A model generated the notes under the pieces. That model ran no database searches. It was not told the origin of the DNA and saw only the letters and a list, made by a program, of their open reading frames with translations. Source: Calliopum simillimum (taxonomy: Eukaryota; Arthropoda; Insecta; Diptera; Lauxaniidae). From it: DNA of 64,000 nucleotides. The position numbers and the translations under genes were made by a program. The DNA lies in contig OX638368.1 in NCBI GenBank assembly GCA_951812925.1, forward strand, positions 28,025,187 through 28,089,186, in the 5' to 3' direction. Shown here piece by piece: positions 46,200-57,257 of this stretch (its first letter is position 1; each line of letters begins with the position of its first letter).

Positions 46200-47393
46200 T
46201 TATTAACTCTCCACGAGCTTTTGGTAAATTATACAACTTTTTTTTTTTGGTATAAATGTTGTAGACAAATTAATTATGAAAGAATTGTCTGTGCCCAGAC
46301 CCTCCACTTAACAATCTGTCATTTGTGATTCTGCTTCGAGAATCGGGTTGGTTGGTTCGATTTCATAAAATCAACAAAAAATTAAGAACTCAAGTCTTTA
46401 TGTCACCTGCCCTTAAACAAAACCTATGAATTAACTACTTAATTTTTCATATCCCCACCTAACCGCCCCAAATTAACTAATTTGTCAGCTCATTAGAATT
46501 AAGCACCAAGAACCATAAATCCTTGCGTTGCAGCGATTTAACTCTTGACATTCAAGGCAACAAAGTTGCGCTGCACTTTCATTGCTGCATAATTAAGAGA
46601 GTCAACCACAACAATAATTAAGCCTATGAGGCAGCAGCACCCTTCGTCTTCCTTTCCTGCAAAACCAACACTAGAAAGAAACACACTTACAAAAACAATG
46701 ACAATGACATTGTTGACGTAAATGCATACGGAGGAGGGCTTATTTGCTTTTGTATTTGTGTTTGTGTGTGTGTCAACACATGTGCTGTTCATTAAACATC
46801 ACTTTGTATAGGGCGTATTTTGTGGTTCTGTTTAATGATTTATTGCGTTGAAACGCCAAGTGTACTGTGTGGAAATTATTGAAAATTCAAATAGATCAGC
46901 TGTCAGTCAGAGTTGTCAAGTTGTCAGGGTCAACCAAAACAACTAGGCAACCAAAATGAGACACTTTAATTTGCATTTTTAAGCAGAGAGTTATTAATGG
47001 AATTGTCGCTTGTAAGGTTGTGCAGTTTATTAAGTACCCAATTGGAAAAATAGCCAAAAGTGACCGGACCAATATAAAATAGTGACAAAACTAACAAAAC
47101 TGTTGGATAGCAAACAAAGTCTGAGTATGTGACATCTTGACCCATTTACCTTTTGTTTTTAATTAAACTCGCCATTTGTGTTTTAATGATATTTTACTCT
47201 CAAATTGGATAATCTACATGTTTCTTAATGCAAAATTTAGATTTCATAATTTGACTTAAAATTTATTTTTCGCTGTTCACGTTTAAAATTCTTAAGTCCC
47301 CCTCTTTCTTCATTTTCACTTTTCTTCTTTCCGCTTTTTTCTATTTAATTTTTTTACACTGTGACTCTTGCTTCCAACGAATTTCCTTTTACT
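46200..47393. other. intergenic DNA downstream of the Cys-rich gene
   Basis: No gene recognised; the frame at 46538-46792 on the minus strand is unsupported. A candidate minus-strand poly(A) signal for the Cys-rich gene (AATAAA) is at 47262-47267, about 127 nt beyond its stop. Confidence 0.5.
47262..47267 (-). terminator. candidate poly(A) signal for the Cys-rich gene
   Basis: AATAAA on the minus strand, about 127 nt after the stop codon of the 47394-48500 gene, a normal spacing for a short fly 3' UTR. Confidence 0.4.
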
Positions 47394-48500
47394 TTAATCA
47401 TCTTCGGGTATTTCTTTTATTGGTTCTTCCTCTTTCTCAGCATCTGCATCTTCATCTGCTTCTTGCTCCTTTGCACCCTCTGCATCAGCGTCAGCGCCCT
47501 CTTCGGGTTGTTCGCCACCTTCTCCTTCCTCTCCTTCTGCACCTTCTTCAGCACCCTCACCGACACCCTTACAGCCACCTTCTGGTTCTTTGGGATTTAC
47601 AATTGTCTCTTGATAGTAAAGATCAAAATCTGGCCTAAACCATATACTCTTGACCCAATCCAGCGAGAATTCATATTTATCGCAAATACAGAATTTGCGT
47701 GAACGATGGCATTTCGGACATTTAGCCACTTGCCGGCTGGGATGTATCATCTTCTTCTTCTTCTTCTTGCAGCAGTGTGGACAAGGATGTGGTTTCTTCT
47801 CCTTAGCGCATGGCACCGGCTTGCCGTAGATCAGATGACCACGTTTCTTGGCGCAGAAGCAACAATTGCATTCTTCACCCTCTGGATGACTCTGTCGCAA
47901 TTGCATGCGATCATAGAATTTCTTATAGGCCACTTTTATTTTGGCCTCAAAACCACGCAGTTCCTCACAAGACAGGCCATCATAGCGTGCATAACTCTCG
48001 GCGGTCTTCTTAGCCGCATGCACATAAACGCATTCTTCGGAGAATGATGGTCGCTCGGGTTCATTTGGCACTGGATCTTTTTGCTTATAGTAGAAGGCCT
48101 TAAAGCCACGCTTGATGATTGTATAGGCGAGATGTGCCTCCACACGATTCATTAGACATTTTTTGCCCAACTCATGGAAGAGATCTTCTTTGCGTATGCG
48201 TTTCTTGGGTGTCGTATCAAGACAATAACAGACCTGATCATAATGCAGAAAGGCATAGGTTGTAATGTCCACTGTGGAACGTGCCTTGCACTCGTGTATG
48301 CCGCAGATGATCATTATCTGTGCCAGCGTATTCGCCAGGTCAAGCACATTCTCGAGGAATATCGAAGAGGCGTTCACTTCGCCAAGACACTTGCACTGCT
48401 CGTGCTGATCGATGATGCCCAATTTTGCATGACGTTGACATTCCTTGTGTTGGCAGTTGCAGCGACATTGAAAATTTGGCATTGCATGATGAGCCAACAT
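47394..48500 (-). CDS. Cys-rich protein with Lys run and acidic tail, unknown function
   Basis: A single uninterrupted frame of 368 codons with mixed, GC-ending codon use that stands out from its AT-rich surroundings; this is the strongest gene in the window. The N-terminus has CRCNCQHKEC (residues 12-21) and CKC (36-38). The middle (about 45-200) looks globular, with CYC at 91-93. Residues 211-273 hold a second Cys cluster: CNCCFC, CPHCC followed by six lysines, CPKCH and CICD, suggesting metal binding. Residues from about 305 to the end form an acidic Glu/Gly/Ala-rich tail. There is no signal peptide or membrane segment. Met1 is chosen as the first ATG; Met7 is an alternative. I do not recognise the family. 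Intronless Cys-rich fly genes are often testis-expressed, but nothing in the sequence shows this. Confidence 0.85.
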   Translation of the reverse strand: MLAHHAMPNFQCRCNCQHKECQRHAKLGIIDQHEQCKCLGEVNASSIFLENVLDLANTLAQIMIICGIHECKARSTVDITTYAFLHYDQVCYCLDTTPKKRIRKEDLFHELGKKCLMNRVEAHLAYTIIKRGFKAFYYKQKDPVPNEPERPSFSEECVYVHAAKKTAESYARYDGLSCEELRGFEAKIKVAYKKFYDRMQLRQSHPEGEECNCCFCAKKRGHLIYGKPVPCAKEKKPHPCPHCCKKKKKKMIHPSRQVAKCPKCHRSRKFCICDKYEFSLDWVKSIWFRPDFDLYYQETIVNPKEPEGGCKGVGEGAEEGAEGEEGEGGEQPEEGADADAEGAKEQEADEDADAEKEEEPIKEIPEDD

Positions 48501-49413
48501 TTTTGCGGTTTGGGTTACACAATAATTTTTTTTTTTTATTTTTTTTTTTTTTATTTATATTTTGAAAAATTTAACTTATTTTGATGTCTTTTTTCACTTA
48601 TTTTTATTTTGCGGTAAAAAATAAAATTTTGAAGAAAATTACATTTGACAAATTGTTGAAATGTTTTTTAAGTTTTGATTAAGAATACAAAGTTTATGAG
48701 AAATATTTTGAAAATTTACATGATGTTGCACAGTGTATTAGGAAAGCAAAATTTTGTTTACCACCTGAATGAATCATAAAAGGCTGCTGTGTATTATCAC
48801 ATGCCACATTAGTAGGTCGTATGGAAAGTTGTGAAGTAATTACAGCATCACATTAAATTATCGAAACGTTTGACCCAGACTGAATAACTTCCTGGATTGC
48901 GTTTGGGTCAAACCGATCGTCTGTTCAATAAATTCCATAAAAACAGCACCTTGAAATGGACAGAATTTATAAGGTGGTACAAAGTGACCTGAAACAATCT
49001 CCATATCCCTTAAAGAATACTCAAATCTTCTTCCAACAGTATCATCTATATCAAAAGCTTAAATGAGAAAAAACTCGAACCTTCTAACAACACTACCGTC
49101 TTCAACTAAAGATTATTTGAGTATTAAACTCAAATTTTCCAACACTACCATCTCCGCCAACCAATTCAATAATTAAAAAAAAAAAAAAAAACACTACCAT
49201 CTTGTCAAAAGCTTACACGTCAATTAAATAATAATTAAACAACTCTTCTTCAGACCCAATGCATAGCGTTACGTCAACGGCTATTTCGGTTGGAGCCGTT
49301 CTTAATTCAATTAAATAGTAAATATAAACCGACATTCTTAAAGTCAGTTTCAACAAATTGCGATAGCATTTTCATAAAAAAAAACTTTGCATACTTTAAG
49401 GACTTCTTATTGT
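48501..49413. other. intergenic DNA upstream of the Cys-rich gene
   Basis: This should contain the promoter of the minus-strand gene at 47394-48500, but no clear TATA box or initiator could be assigned. It holds long T runs at 48527-48553 and an A run near 49172-49190. No other feature recognised. Confidence 0.45.
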
Positions 49414-49443
49414 TCATACTAATATTATAAATGCGAAAGTACC

Positions 49444-49445
<2 letters not shown>

Positions 49446-49488
<43 letters not shown>

Positions 49489-49490
49489 TA
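49446..49490. repeat. (GTCT)n microsatellite
   Basis: About eleven consecutive CTGT units, located just inside the 5' end of the Helitron-like element, a position typical of these elements. Confidence 0.9.
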
Positions 49491-49998
49491 CCTTTTGACG
49501 CCTAAACCACTGAATGGATTTAAATAAAATTTAGTATAGTAATAGTGTCGGAGTCTAGGAAGGACATAGGATAGTCTTTATTTCTAAAATCTTTCCTTAA
49601 GGGGCAAAAAGGGTGGTGAAAGTTTGTATGGAAAATGATTGTGAGTGTTTGTGTTTGAAGCATTATCACTCAGAAACTATTGAGTTAAAAATTTGGCACT
49701 GTGTGTATCTCACATTTGGAAGATTTTGTGCTATACACGAAGGTTTCCGAAGGTGACGCGAAGGATTCGAAGTCAAAACGAAGAATATGGACAATCACCT
49801 AGCCTTAACTTACAGTTTTTTGGTAAGCCCCTCAGGTTAGCCGAAATCTTCATAGTCAAAGCGAAGAATATCTAGGTATACACGAGAAAATAAATCTATT
49901 GTAAGCTATCAATTAACCTTTATTGATAGTTTTCTGGTAAACCCAAATATTCGTGAAGGTCAGCCGAAGGCTTCGTAGTCAAAACGAAGAATATATAG

Positions 49999-50654
49999 TA
50001 GGGTGGGCCAAATTGTATGGACGAAATTTTATCGACCTCGGCTACCCCCCTATGTGAAAGTTCATTCAATTCTATGAATATTTGCCCAAAGAACTATACC
50101 TCTGCGTTCAACTTTAGTTCGGCGCATTTTCGATTGAAAATTTTACCTTGCGTTTAATATTTATTCAATCGAAAATGCGCCGAACTAAAGTTGAACGTAG
50201 AGGTATGGTTCCTTGGGCAAATATTCATAGAATTGAATGAACTTTCAGCCTAGGTTGGTGTCTTGTTTGAACAAATTCATCCAAAAATATGAATCGTTTA
50301 TTTTGAAAGTCGGTCATAATAATCGGCTATATGACCCATATCACTTTTTTAAATATTTAGCATCAATTCCACATCATCAAGTAAACTTTTTATGTAAACA
50401 GAACCCAATTTAATTGATTACTGACAGAATACCAGCCAAATCATATAATGACATTACTTTTGTCTTTATAAAAATATTTAAAATTTAGTATGAAAATAAA
50501 AAAAAATATTGACGAAAGGTACAATTTTCGATAAAAAATGCGCCGAACTAAAGTTGAACGCAGAAGTATAGTTCCTTGGGCAAATATTTATAGAATTGAA
50601 TGAACTTTCACATAGGGGGGTAGCCGAGATCAGTTTTCAAATCGGCCCACCCTA
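49999..50654. mobile_element. hAT-type MITE with ATATATAG duplication, nested
   Basis: A 656 bp element with termini TAGGGTGGGCC and GGCCCACCCTA, flanked by a perfect 8 bp duplication ATATATAG (49991-49998 and 50655-50662). The inverted arms include CTCGGCTACCCCCCTATGTG and GAACTATACCTCTGCGTTCA. There is a second internal inverted copy of the latter block, then a segment (about 50310-50470) related to the interior of the MITE at 13239-13613. No coding capacity. It interrupts the tandem units of the Helitron-like element. Confidence 0.75.
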
Positions 50655-51024
50655 ATATATAGGTATAATAGAAGAAAAACATCTATGACAAGCTATCAAC
50701 TAGCCTTAACTGAAAGTTTTCTGGGAAATTCGAATGTTTGCGAAGGTCAGCCGTAAGCTTCGAAGTCAAAACAAAGAATATCTATGTATAATAGAGGGAA
50801 AACATCTATGACAAACTGTCGACTAGCTTTAGCTGATAGTTTTCTGAGAAACCCGATATTCCCGAATGTCCCCCCAAGGCTTCATAGTCAAAACGACGAA
50901 TATCTAGGCACACTAGAGGAAATAAATCTTTGGTGAACTATCAACTAGCCTTAACTGATAGTTTTCTAGTAAATGATTTCTTTGATGCATTTCAATATTT
51001 TTCAATCCTTTTTGACTTTTAACG

Positions 51025-51290
51025 ACATTTTAGATGTTTTACGATACTTCCGGACTTTTGCCAATGTGTCAGAAGATTTTCGATACTTTTGGACTTTTAC
51101 CGATATATTTTAACTTTTACCGACTTCTTCGATGTATTCGAATATTTTTCGATACTTTTGGAATTTTACCGATATATTGGACATTTTTCGATACTTTTGG
51201 ACTTGTAGTTTTTAGATGTTTTTCAATAATTTTGGATTATGATCGACATTTAAGATGATTTCCGATATTTTGGAATTTTACTGAAATTTT
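51025..51290. repeat. irregular repeats of TTTTCGATACTTTTGGA
   Basis: The phrase TTTTCGATACTTTTGGACTT, or a near variant, occurs at about 51077, 51146 and 51184, interleaved with TTTTACCGATATATT. The spacing is irregular. It lies inside the 3' part of the Helitron-like element. The plus-strand frame 51034-51258 is a translation of this repeat. Confidence 0.55.
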
Positions 51291-51520
51291 TGAGGTAACT
51301 ATTTTATAGAATTAACTTAGTAAATATATAGGAGCATCTGTTCTTCAAACATTATTTTATAAAAAAAAATTTCCGTATTACCATTCTTTCTTGCTTAAAA
51401 ACATATTTTTATTAATAATATTTGTGAAATAAGTTACATAAAGCAATATATTGCTTTTTCTGCAAATAACCCAGTGAAAAATAACACAAAAACCGAGCAA
51501 CGCCGGGTAAAACAGCAAGT

Positions 51521-53635
51521 TTGTTTAATATTTTTTATATACATTTATGAAGACTTCACCTTGTGAAGGCATCAACTTACTTACTGATGCGACAATTGTA
51601 AAGCATTGTTGAAATTTTAAGCCCGGCGTTATGGAATTCAAGATCAATAAAGTAATAAAACTATGCCACATTTGTTTTGTGAAAATTGTTGATATTTAGA
51701 AAGTCACCCACTGTACTGAAAGCCAAATATAAGATAGCACGCTTTTAGGGTCAATAAAAATGTGATTAAGTGACTAGTATGAGGGTACATTTATGAACAG
51801 CATAATTGATTGAAAACGAATGAGTCAAACGCGGAAACATTACGGCCTTATTGCGATGAACAGGTTACAAATAACTTGCCATCGCAATATCCATAAATCT
51901 TGAACAAGTTTTTGAGCTGACTCAAATGCTTGTTTCGTGAGGCTCTGGATGAGACTTAGAAGTGTCTTGAAGGCAATTGCAAAATCAGTAGTGATGTAAA
52001 TTTAAAAAGTAGTATTTGTGTGTTTAAAGTTGTTAAGGGAAAACATAGATTTTTCATCATTAAAATTGCATTTCTAAGCTAAATAAAATTTCAAATAAAA
52101 TCAATTTATTTAATTTTTCATTAGAGTGACATGAGCAAAAATGCAAAAAAACTTTTATGGCACTGGTATTCACAATATATATTATTCCACGCTAAACGCC
52201 TTCCAATTTAAAATTGCAAATGCAGGGTCTGTTGGAGATATAAAATCCAAATAAAATACAACGAAAACTCTTATTGAACTCGTATATTATATCAATTTGC
52301 ATTTTTTTACATCTCGAATGTATGAGCACACACACACACATACACTTGAAACTATGCATATTTATAGCACGCACTACAATATCTGCATATCCTTGTCTGC
52401 TACCAAATAACCAACTACCACAGCCACACCAAGAATAAACATAACCCCAAAGAAGAAAGCAACCAAAATTAAAAGCGTTTCATTTTATTACTTTTTCACC
52501 TGCTTTCACCTTTCATGCAACACATTTATTATGCCATTCATTGTTGTTAGGAGGACAGGGAGTGGGCGCTGAGGAAGGTGACGACGACACGATGACGACG
52601 TTACTCTATGGTGCGTACATATATCAAATGTTGTGTGGTGTGATTTTTTTTTCACTTTATATTGATTTCGTCATCAGCATTACAAATACATTGAAATGTT
52701 ACTTATACTACCAATTGAAGTAGCAGTTAATATACGTATCGATTACAGGGTCAAATGTTTAATCGATAATTATTCCCAGTTGGTAACGCATAAAAAGCTC
52801 CCTCTGGGGGTTACAGCACGAAACAAGGTAACTCACTTACGCCTTAACTTAACCTCTTAGTTATTGAATGACACTCAACCTCACAGATTTGCCCCATGGC
52901 CTGATAGATAATATTTAGTTATACTGTGTATAAAGTAATAAATATAATAATAATACACTTGAACCCTTGACATTTTTACTGGCCATATTTTTTGTGTTTA
53001 ATTGCATCCTTGCTACTTCAATATTGCTTCTTATCAGTCCTTGTGCTGATAATTTTATTATATACTTAATTGTCACTTTTAAATGCTTAGACATCAAACA
53101 AATCGTACGTGATATCTGTGTTAAATACTCAAAATATCTACTGGCTATGCGCTGCGTTGTATGCTACATAAAATCAATAGTTTTTCGTGTGGACAAAGTT
53201 TATTTCGATAGCATTTTGATAGACATACTTTTTGTGTAGATAATCGTTGCATAAATAATGAGTGTTGGCCACATTATACGCTATAATTTCCATAACGCCA
53301 TCATCATAACGCCTCATCTTCTTATTTTAGTTGTTATTTTTGTTTTTCTTGTTGTTTCAAATTATGTTAATTTTAAGTTGATATTTTTGTTTAGATATTC
53401 ATAGCATTTTTTCGAATGTACGAGTACAATCTGTAGGAATTGTAAAATGCCGCAAATTTTTGAATTATTTATAACAAATGTATCCTACGCGAGCTTGTAC
53501 ACAAGATGTGTTGACTTAACTCCAAAGGGTTATGGGAAGTGTAAAATGTTTTAAAAGGATTTACAGTAAGTAAATATAAGTATATAAGAAACTGGGTTCA
53601 AATAGGCACAGAAATGTATTGGCGACATGATTTTA
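51521..53635. other. gene-free DNA
   Basis: No gene recognised. A (CA)n run lies at 52328-52342. A short GC-richer stretch at 52550-52610 (GGAGTGGGCGCTGAGGAAGG) is open on both strands but too short to call. The frame at 52967-53239 is hydrophobic and AT-biased, without domain support. Confidence 0.45.
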
Positions 53636-54710
53636 TCACTGTTATATGATATTTTGTCCGAAATTAATTACGATACACCCTGTGCCTTCAATTGCAGAAA
53701 CTTCAAAGCGACTGCACAAACCAAAATAATGTAAGGTGAATTGAGCATGTGGTGAAATAACAAGAATTTTGGGAATAAACGCTGAGTTAAAAGCAAATGT
53801 GTGAATATGGTGAATGATCTTTACGGCTTGTGAATAAAACAACTGATTTTGTTTAGATTTTTCAAAAATTGATTTTAATGTTGAATAATTCTGTACTAAT
53901 TTAATTCAATTGACAATTATTTAGTATTGATTCTACGATATTTTACTCTACTTTTAAATTGTACGAATATCAAAAGTTGCAGTGGCAACGCAAGAACGAG
54001 AAGAATAAAAAGCAAAGAGTAACAAAACAAGTAAAATTCTTTTAGCTTGTGAAGTTGAAGAAAGATGTTGAAGTAAATAGAAAACTGATAAACTAAACTA
54101 TCGATAAAAATGCAAGGCTGCTAACTATTCTCGAACATATGGCTTTCTTTTAAATAAAAATAAAAATAGAACTTTATGCGTCGTTAAGAAATATAAAGAT
54201 GTCTCGACAAATTTAAAGCATAAGCTTTCGGATTAGTTTAGTAATGTTTTTATTGCAGTGCTTTAATATTGAAGTTACTATTAATGAACACAAAGTGCTA
54301 AAATTTGTTATTTTATTTTATCAAAAAACAAATTAATTGACTTCTTTGTTCCAAAACGGCCAGTTCTGCTGTTTGGTGTGTTGTTTCTGAATACGTGATT
54401 AAATCACTGTAATACGGTATTTGGTCTGAAATTAATTTCAATACAACCTCAAAACAACTACACAAACCAAAATAATGTAAGGTGAATTTAGCATTCGGTG
54501 AAATAGCAAGATTTTTGTGAATATGCGTTGAGCTAATAAGGAAATATGAATTAATACGTCGTATAGAAGTTTGAAAAAGTCCCGGGAAATTTTTAAGCTG
54601 CTGCTTTGTTGTATGACAGTTCCGTAATATTTCGATTGCAATGTTTTAAGGCTAAAGTCATTACTATTGAACACAAAGAGTTAAAATCTGCTATTTTATT
54701 TTAGCAAAAA
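53636..54710. repeat. imperfect direct duplication
   Basis: Block A (53636-53800, with CACAAACCAAAATAATGTAA) recurs at 54402-54565. Block B (54240-54330, with TATTAATGAACACAAAGTGC) recurs at 54630-54710. The copies have the same orientation and are clearly diverged. Block A and B are further apart in the first copy (about 600 bp against 230), so either an insertion or a deletion followed the duplication. No coding content. Confidence 0.6.
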
Positions 54711-54804
54711 ATATTATACCAAAATTTTTCAGAGACAACAGTTCTACAGTTCGTTGTGGTATTCAAATTCCTGTTTCTGAATTTCTTTTATGGGAGATTC
54801 TACT

Positions 54805-55115
54805 TAAGATGCAATATTCCAATGGTTCTCCCAGAAAACTATCAGTTAAAACTTGTTAAATTTTAAACTCAACTGGCCGAATAGTTTCTGAGTAATAATG
54901 CTTTAGGCACACTCACAGAGTCATTTCCCATACCAAGTTTCAACTACTTTTATGCCCTATAAGAGATGATTTCAGGAATAAAAACTATTTTATGTTCTTT
55001 TTAGAGTCTTAAACTACTTAGCTTCGTGGTTAAAGCGAGAAAAGGTAAAAGACAGACAGACAGACAAATTGACTGGCAGAAAGAGTTGCTTTTGCATTTA
55101 TAACATTAGTATGGA
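54805..55115 (-). mobile_element. Helitron-like 5' fragment, reversed
   Basis: On the minus strand it begins CCATACTAATGTTATAAATG, followed by a (GTCT)n run, CCTTTTCTCGCTTTAACCAC, ATTACTCAGAAACTATTCG and TAACTGATAGTTTTCTGGG, which parallels the first part of the element at 49414-51520. The 3' end with the GCCGGG-type hairpin is missing. Confidence 0.55.
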
Positions 55116-56803
55116 TGGATAGTATAGATAAATCCATAGCATTTTTATGTAGAATTCCATAATTTTGTCGTTAAACGCTGTATTGACGATTTATTGACTG
55201 AAAAGTGAAACAGTCACTATCTCCATGCCTCAGTCTCCTGGAAACTTGAATATCCAATTGTTGCTTTTTAGTAGTAAAAACAATTGGGTTTTAATAAATA
55301 GCGCTCAGTAACTTTAGGTACTCACCCTACTAAAATCATTTCAGAAAAGCTCAAAAAAGACCTAACTGAACTTAGACTAAAATGTCCCTTTTAATTATTG
55401 CGCTTAGTCTGGCAAACTGTTACCTTATTACGTCCACCTTGCGTTAATTTCGTATAAACAAGTATTTATATGAATATACTTATATATGATAATATACATA
55501 TATATAAGCTTCATGTGATGTCCTTGGCTTAACTTTAGACATGAACGGATATAAGGTGCCTAGATGTATCTTTAATGTTTTTCACTTTTTGTTTTCTTGA
55601 CTGCCTGCACGTTTTGATTTTATGACATTTTTCCCAGCATTTCGTGCCCTTCTGCTGCCACTGTCAGACGCAGTCAAGTAAATTGTTATATTTATATGCT
55701 TTGCTTGTATGAACTTAGTAGTATCCCGGTAGGAGAAAGAGGCAGTTATATAGGCATGATAAAATGCCTTCTTTGAGAGACAGAAATCATGGTTTCTTCG
55801 TTCGTTTTTTGTTTTAATGCATGATATTATTGGACATAAAGGTCTGACATGTATGCTGTCGTAAAGAAAGTAGAACGACCGCTTTTAATATGAACGGACA
55901 AAATCATGTTTGGAAAATCTGTGGTAAAACAAGTATCAAGCGTTTCAGAAGGCCTATTGCTAGAAGAGATCAGAACATGATTAAAAGATCTTAAAGATGG
56001 CATGAAAAAATGTATTGTTACAACACATCATACTGCTACTGGGATATCTACGCTTGATAGCCTGTTACATTTTATGCGCTGTAACCTTTAACAGCATAGG
56101 ATGCTGTTTACTGTTATGATGCTGTATGTGTAAAGTGCATAAAAATTACAACTTTTTGTCATTCAACACCGTAACAAGATTTTGTTGTTGTTTTATTTTA
56201 AATTTATTTATTTCTCTACGCTCTCACTTATAGTGTCGTGGCCCAGTAAACATTATCAAGATTTTACAACATTCCACATTATTAAAGTTGGATTTGCAGC
56301 TCTTTTAGAAAAGATTTATGTGGTAAAATTTTAGCGGGATTAATAAATAAATTTCTTAACAATATTTTGGGAAATCTTCAAAAGTGAAAATTTTTAGGAA
56401 TGAGCATCAGCGAAAATAAAGCAGCGGCTTATATTGTAGCTGGTTGCGCTACAAGAACTATTATTAAAGCTCTTTAAACTTTCATACGACGTTTTAACTT
56501 TACTTCACATTCTCCAAAAAAGAAGAATTCTCTCCATGATGTAAGGAGACGCTGTTTCACCACTTGCAAAATTCAACTCATACGTTTTGGTTTGTGTATA
56601 TGCTTTGAAGTTGATTCAATTCACATAACAGGGTGCACTGATAAATATTTTATAATATTTTTTGGTGTCATTTAGGATTCTTCTAATAAAATGTCTCTCC
56701 GCGGTTAATTTTTTTGATCAAAATGGTAAACAAAATAGGGCTACTTTATACAAAATGTTTGCGGGGGGGTGTAGCTGTTGCGAGATATAAGTATATGTAT
56801 ATT
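55116..56803. other. gene-free AT-rich DNA
   Basis: No gene or RNA gene recognised. A phrase like AACCAAAACGTATGAGTTGA (complement of about 56573-56592) is weakly similar to block A of the duplication at 53636-54710. Confidence 0.4.
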
Positions 56804-56804
56804 A

Positions 56805-57257
56805 GACTGGTTCAAAATTGTATGAAAAACCAAAATTTGCTTGTTCTTTTTGATTTAAATAAGAACCATGTAAAATTTGAATCATTTCAGAGAACATTTA
56901 ATACATCCCAAATCATTTTAAAAACCGAAAAGTGGTCCTGAAAATGGAAAAATTTTCTGTTATACATTTTAAATGGATTTTGATATGTAATTTTGGAGAT
57001 ATTGGCCATTCCTTTTCGTATCTTAATTTTTCACCTTGACTACAGAACTTGCGGAGAAATAAATTGCAGATTCAGATTTAGCTTCTCAAAATCTATATAA
57101 AAAATTTAACTGTTTTAAAATTAAAAATTTTTCTATATTCAGGACCACTGGTTTGGGATGTATTAAATTTTCTCTGAAATGGTGCACATTTTACATGGCA
57201 TTTATTCACAGCAAAGAGAACATTTTTGCCAAAAAAGTTTAAAATTTTGAACCACCG
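56805..57257. mobile_element. Tc1/mariner-like MITE, CTGGTTCAAAATT ends
   Basis: About 450 bp with inverted ends GACTGGTTCAAAATTGT (left) and, on the complement, CGGTGGTTCAAAATTTT (right). Inner arm matches include TTTAATACATCCCAAA with TTTGGGATGTATTAAA, and GTGGTCCTGAA with TTCAGGACCAC. TA lies outside each end. There is no transposase. Confidence 0.6.

Larger units (their letters stand above)
49414..51520 (+). mobile_element. non-autonomous Helitron-like element
   Basis: It begins TCATACTAATATTATAAATG with CGAAAGTACCT, then a (GTCT)n run, then TTTTGACGCCTAAACCACTG and a GGATTTAAATAAAATTT segment. It ends with CCGAGCAACGCCGGGTAAAA and CAGCAAGT. These are the typical 5' and 3' signatures of insect non-autonomous Helitrons as I know them. 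The interior has about five units of roughly 125 bp marked by GTCAAAACGAAGAATATCTA and AACTGATAGTTTTCTGG. A hAT-type element is nested at 49999-50654. A second element fragment, reversed, is at 54805-55115. Confidence 0.65.

Noticed and set aside
47361..48584. Several plus-strand frames opposite the Cys-rich gene
   Set aside because: All are antisense shadows of the minus-strand 368-codon frame, whose composition and length are far better supported.
49446..49490. CRISPR-like short regular repeat
   Set aside because: It is a plain CTGT microsatellite without unique spacers, inside a eukaryotic Helitron-like element.
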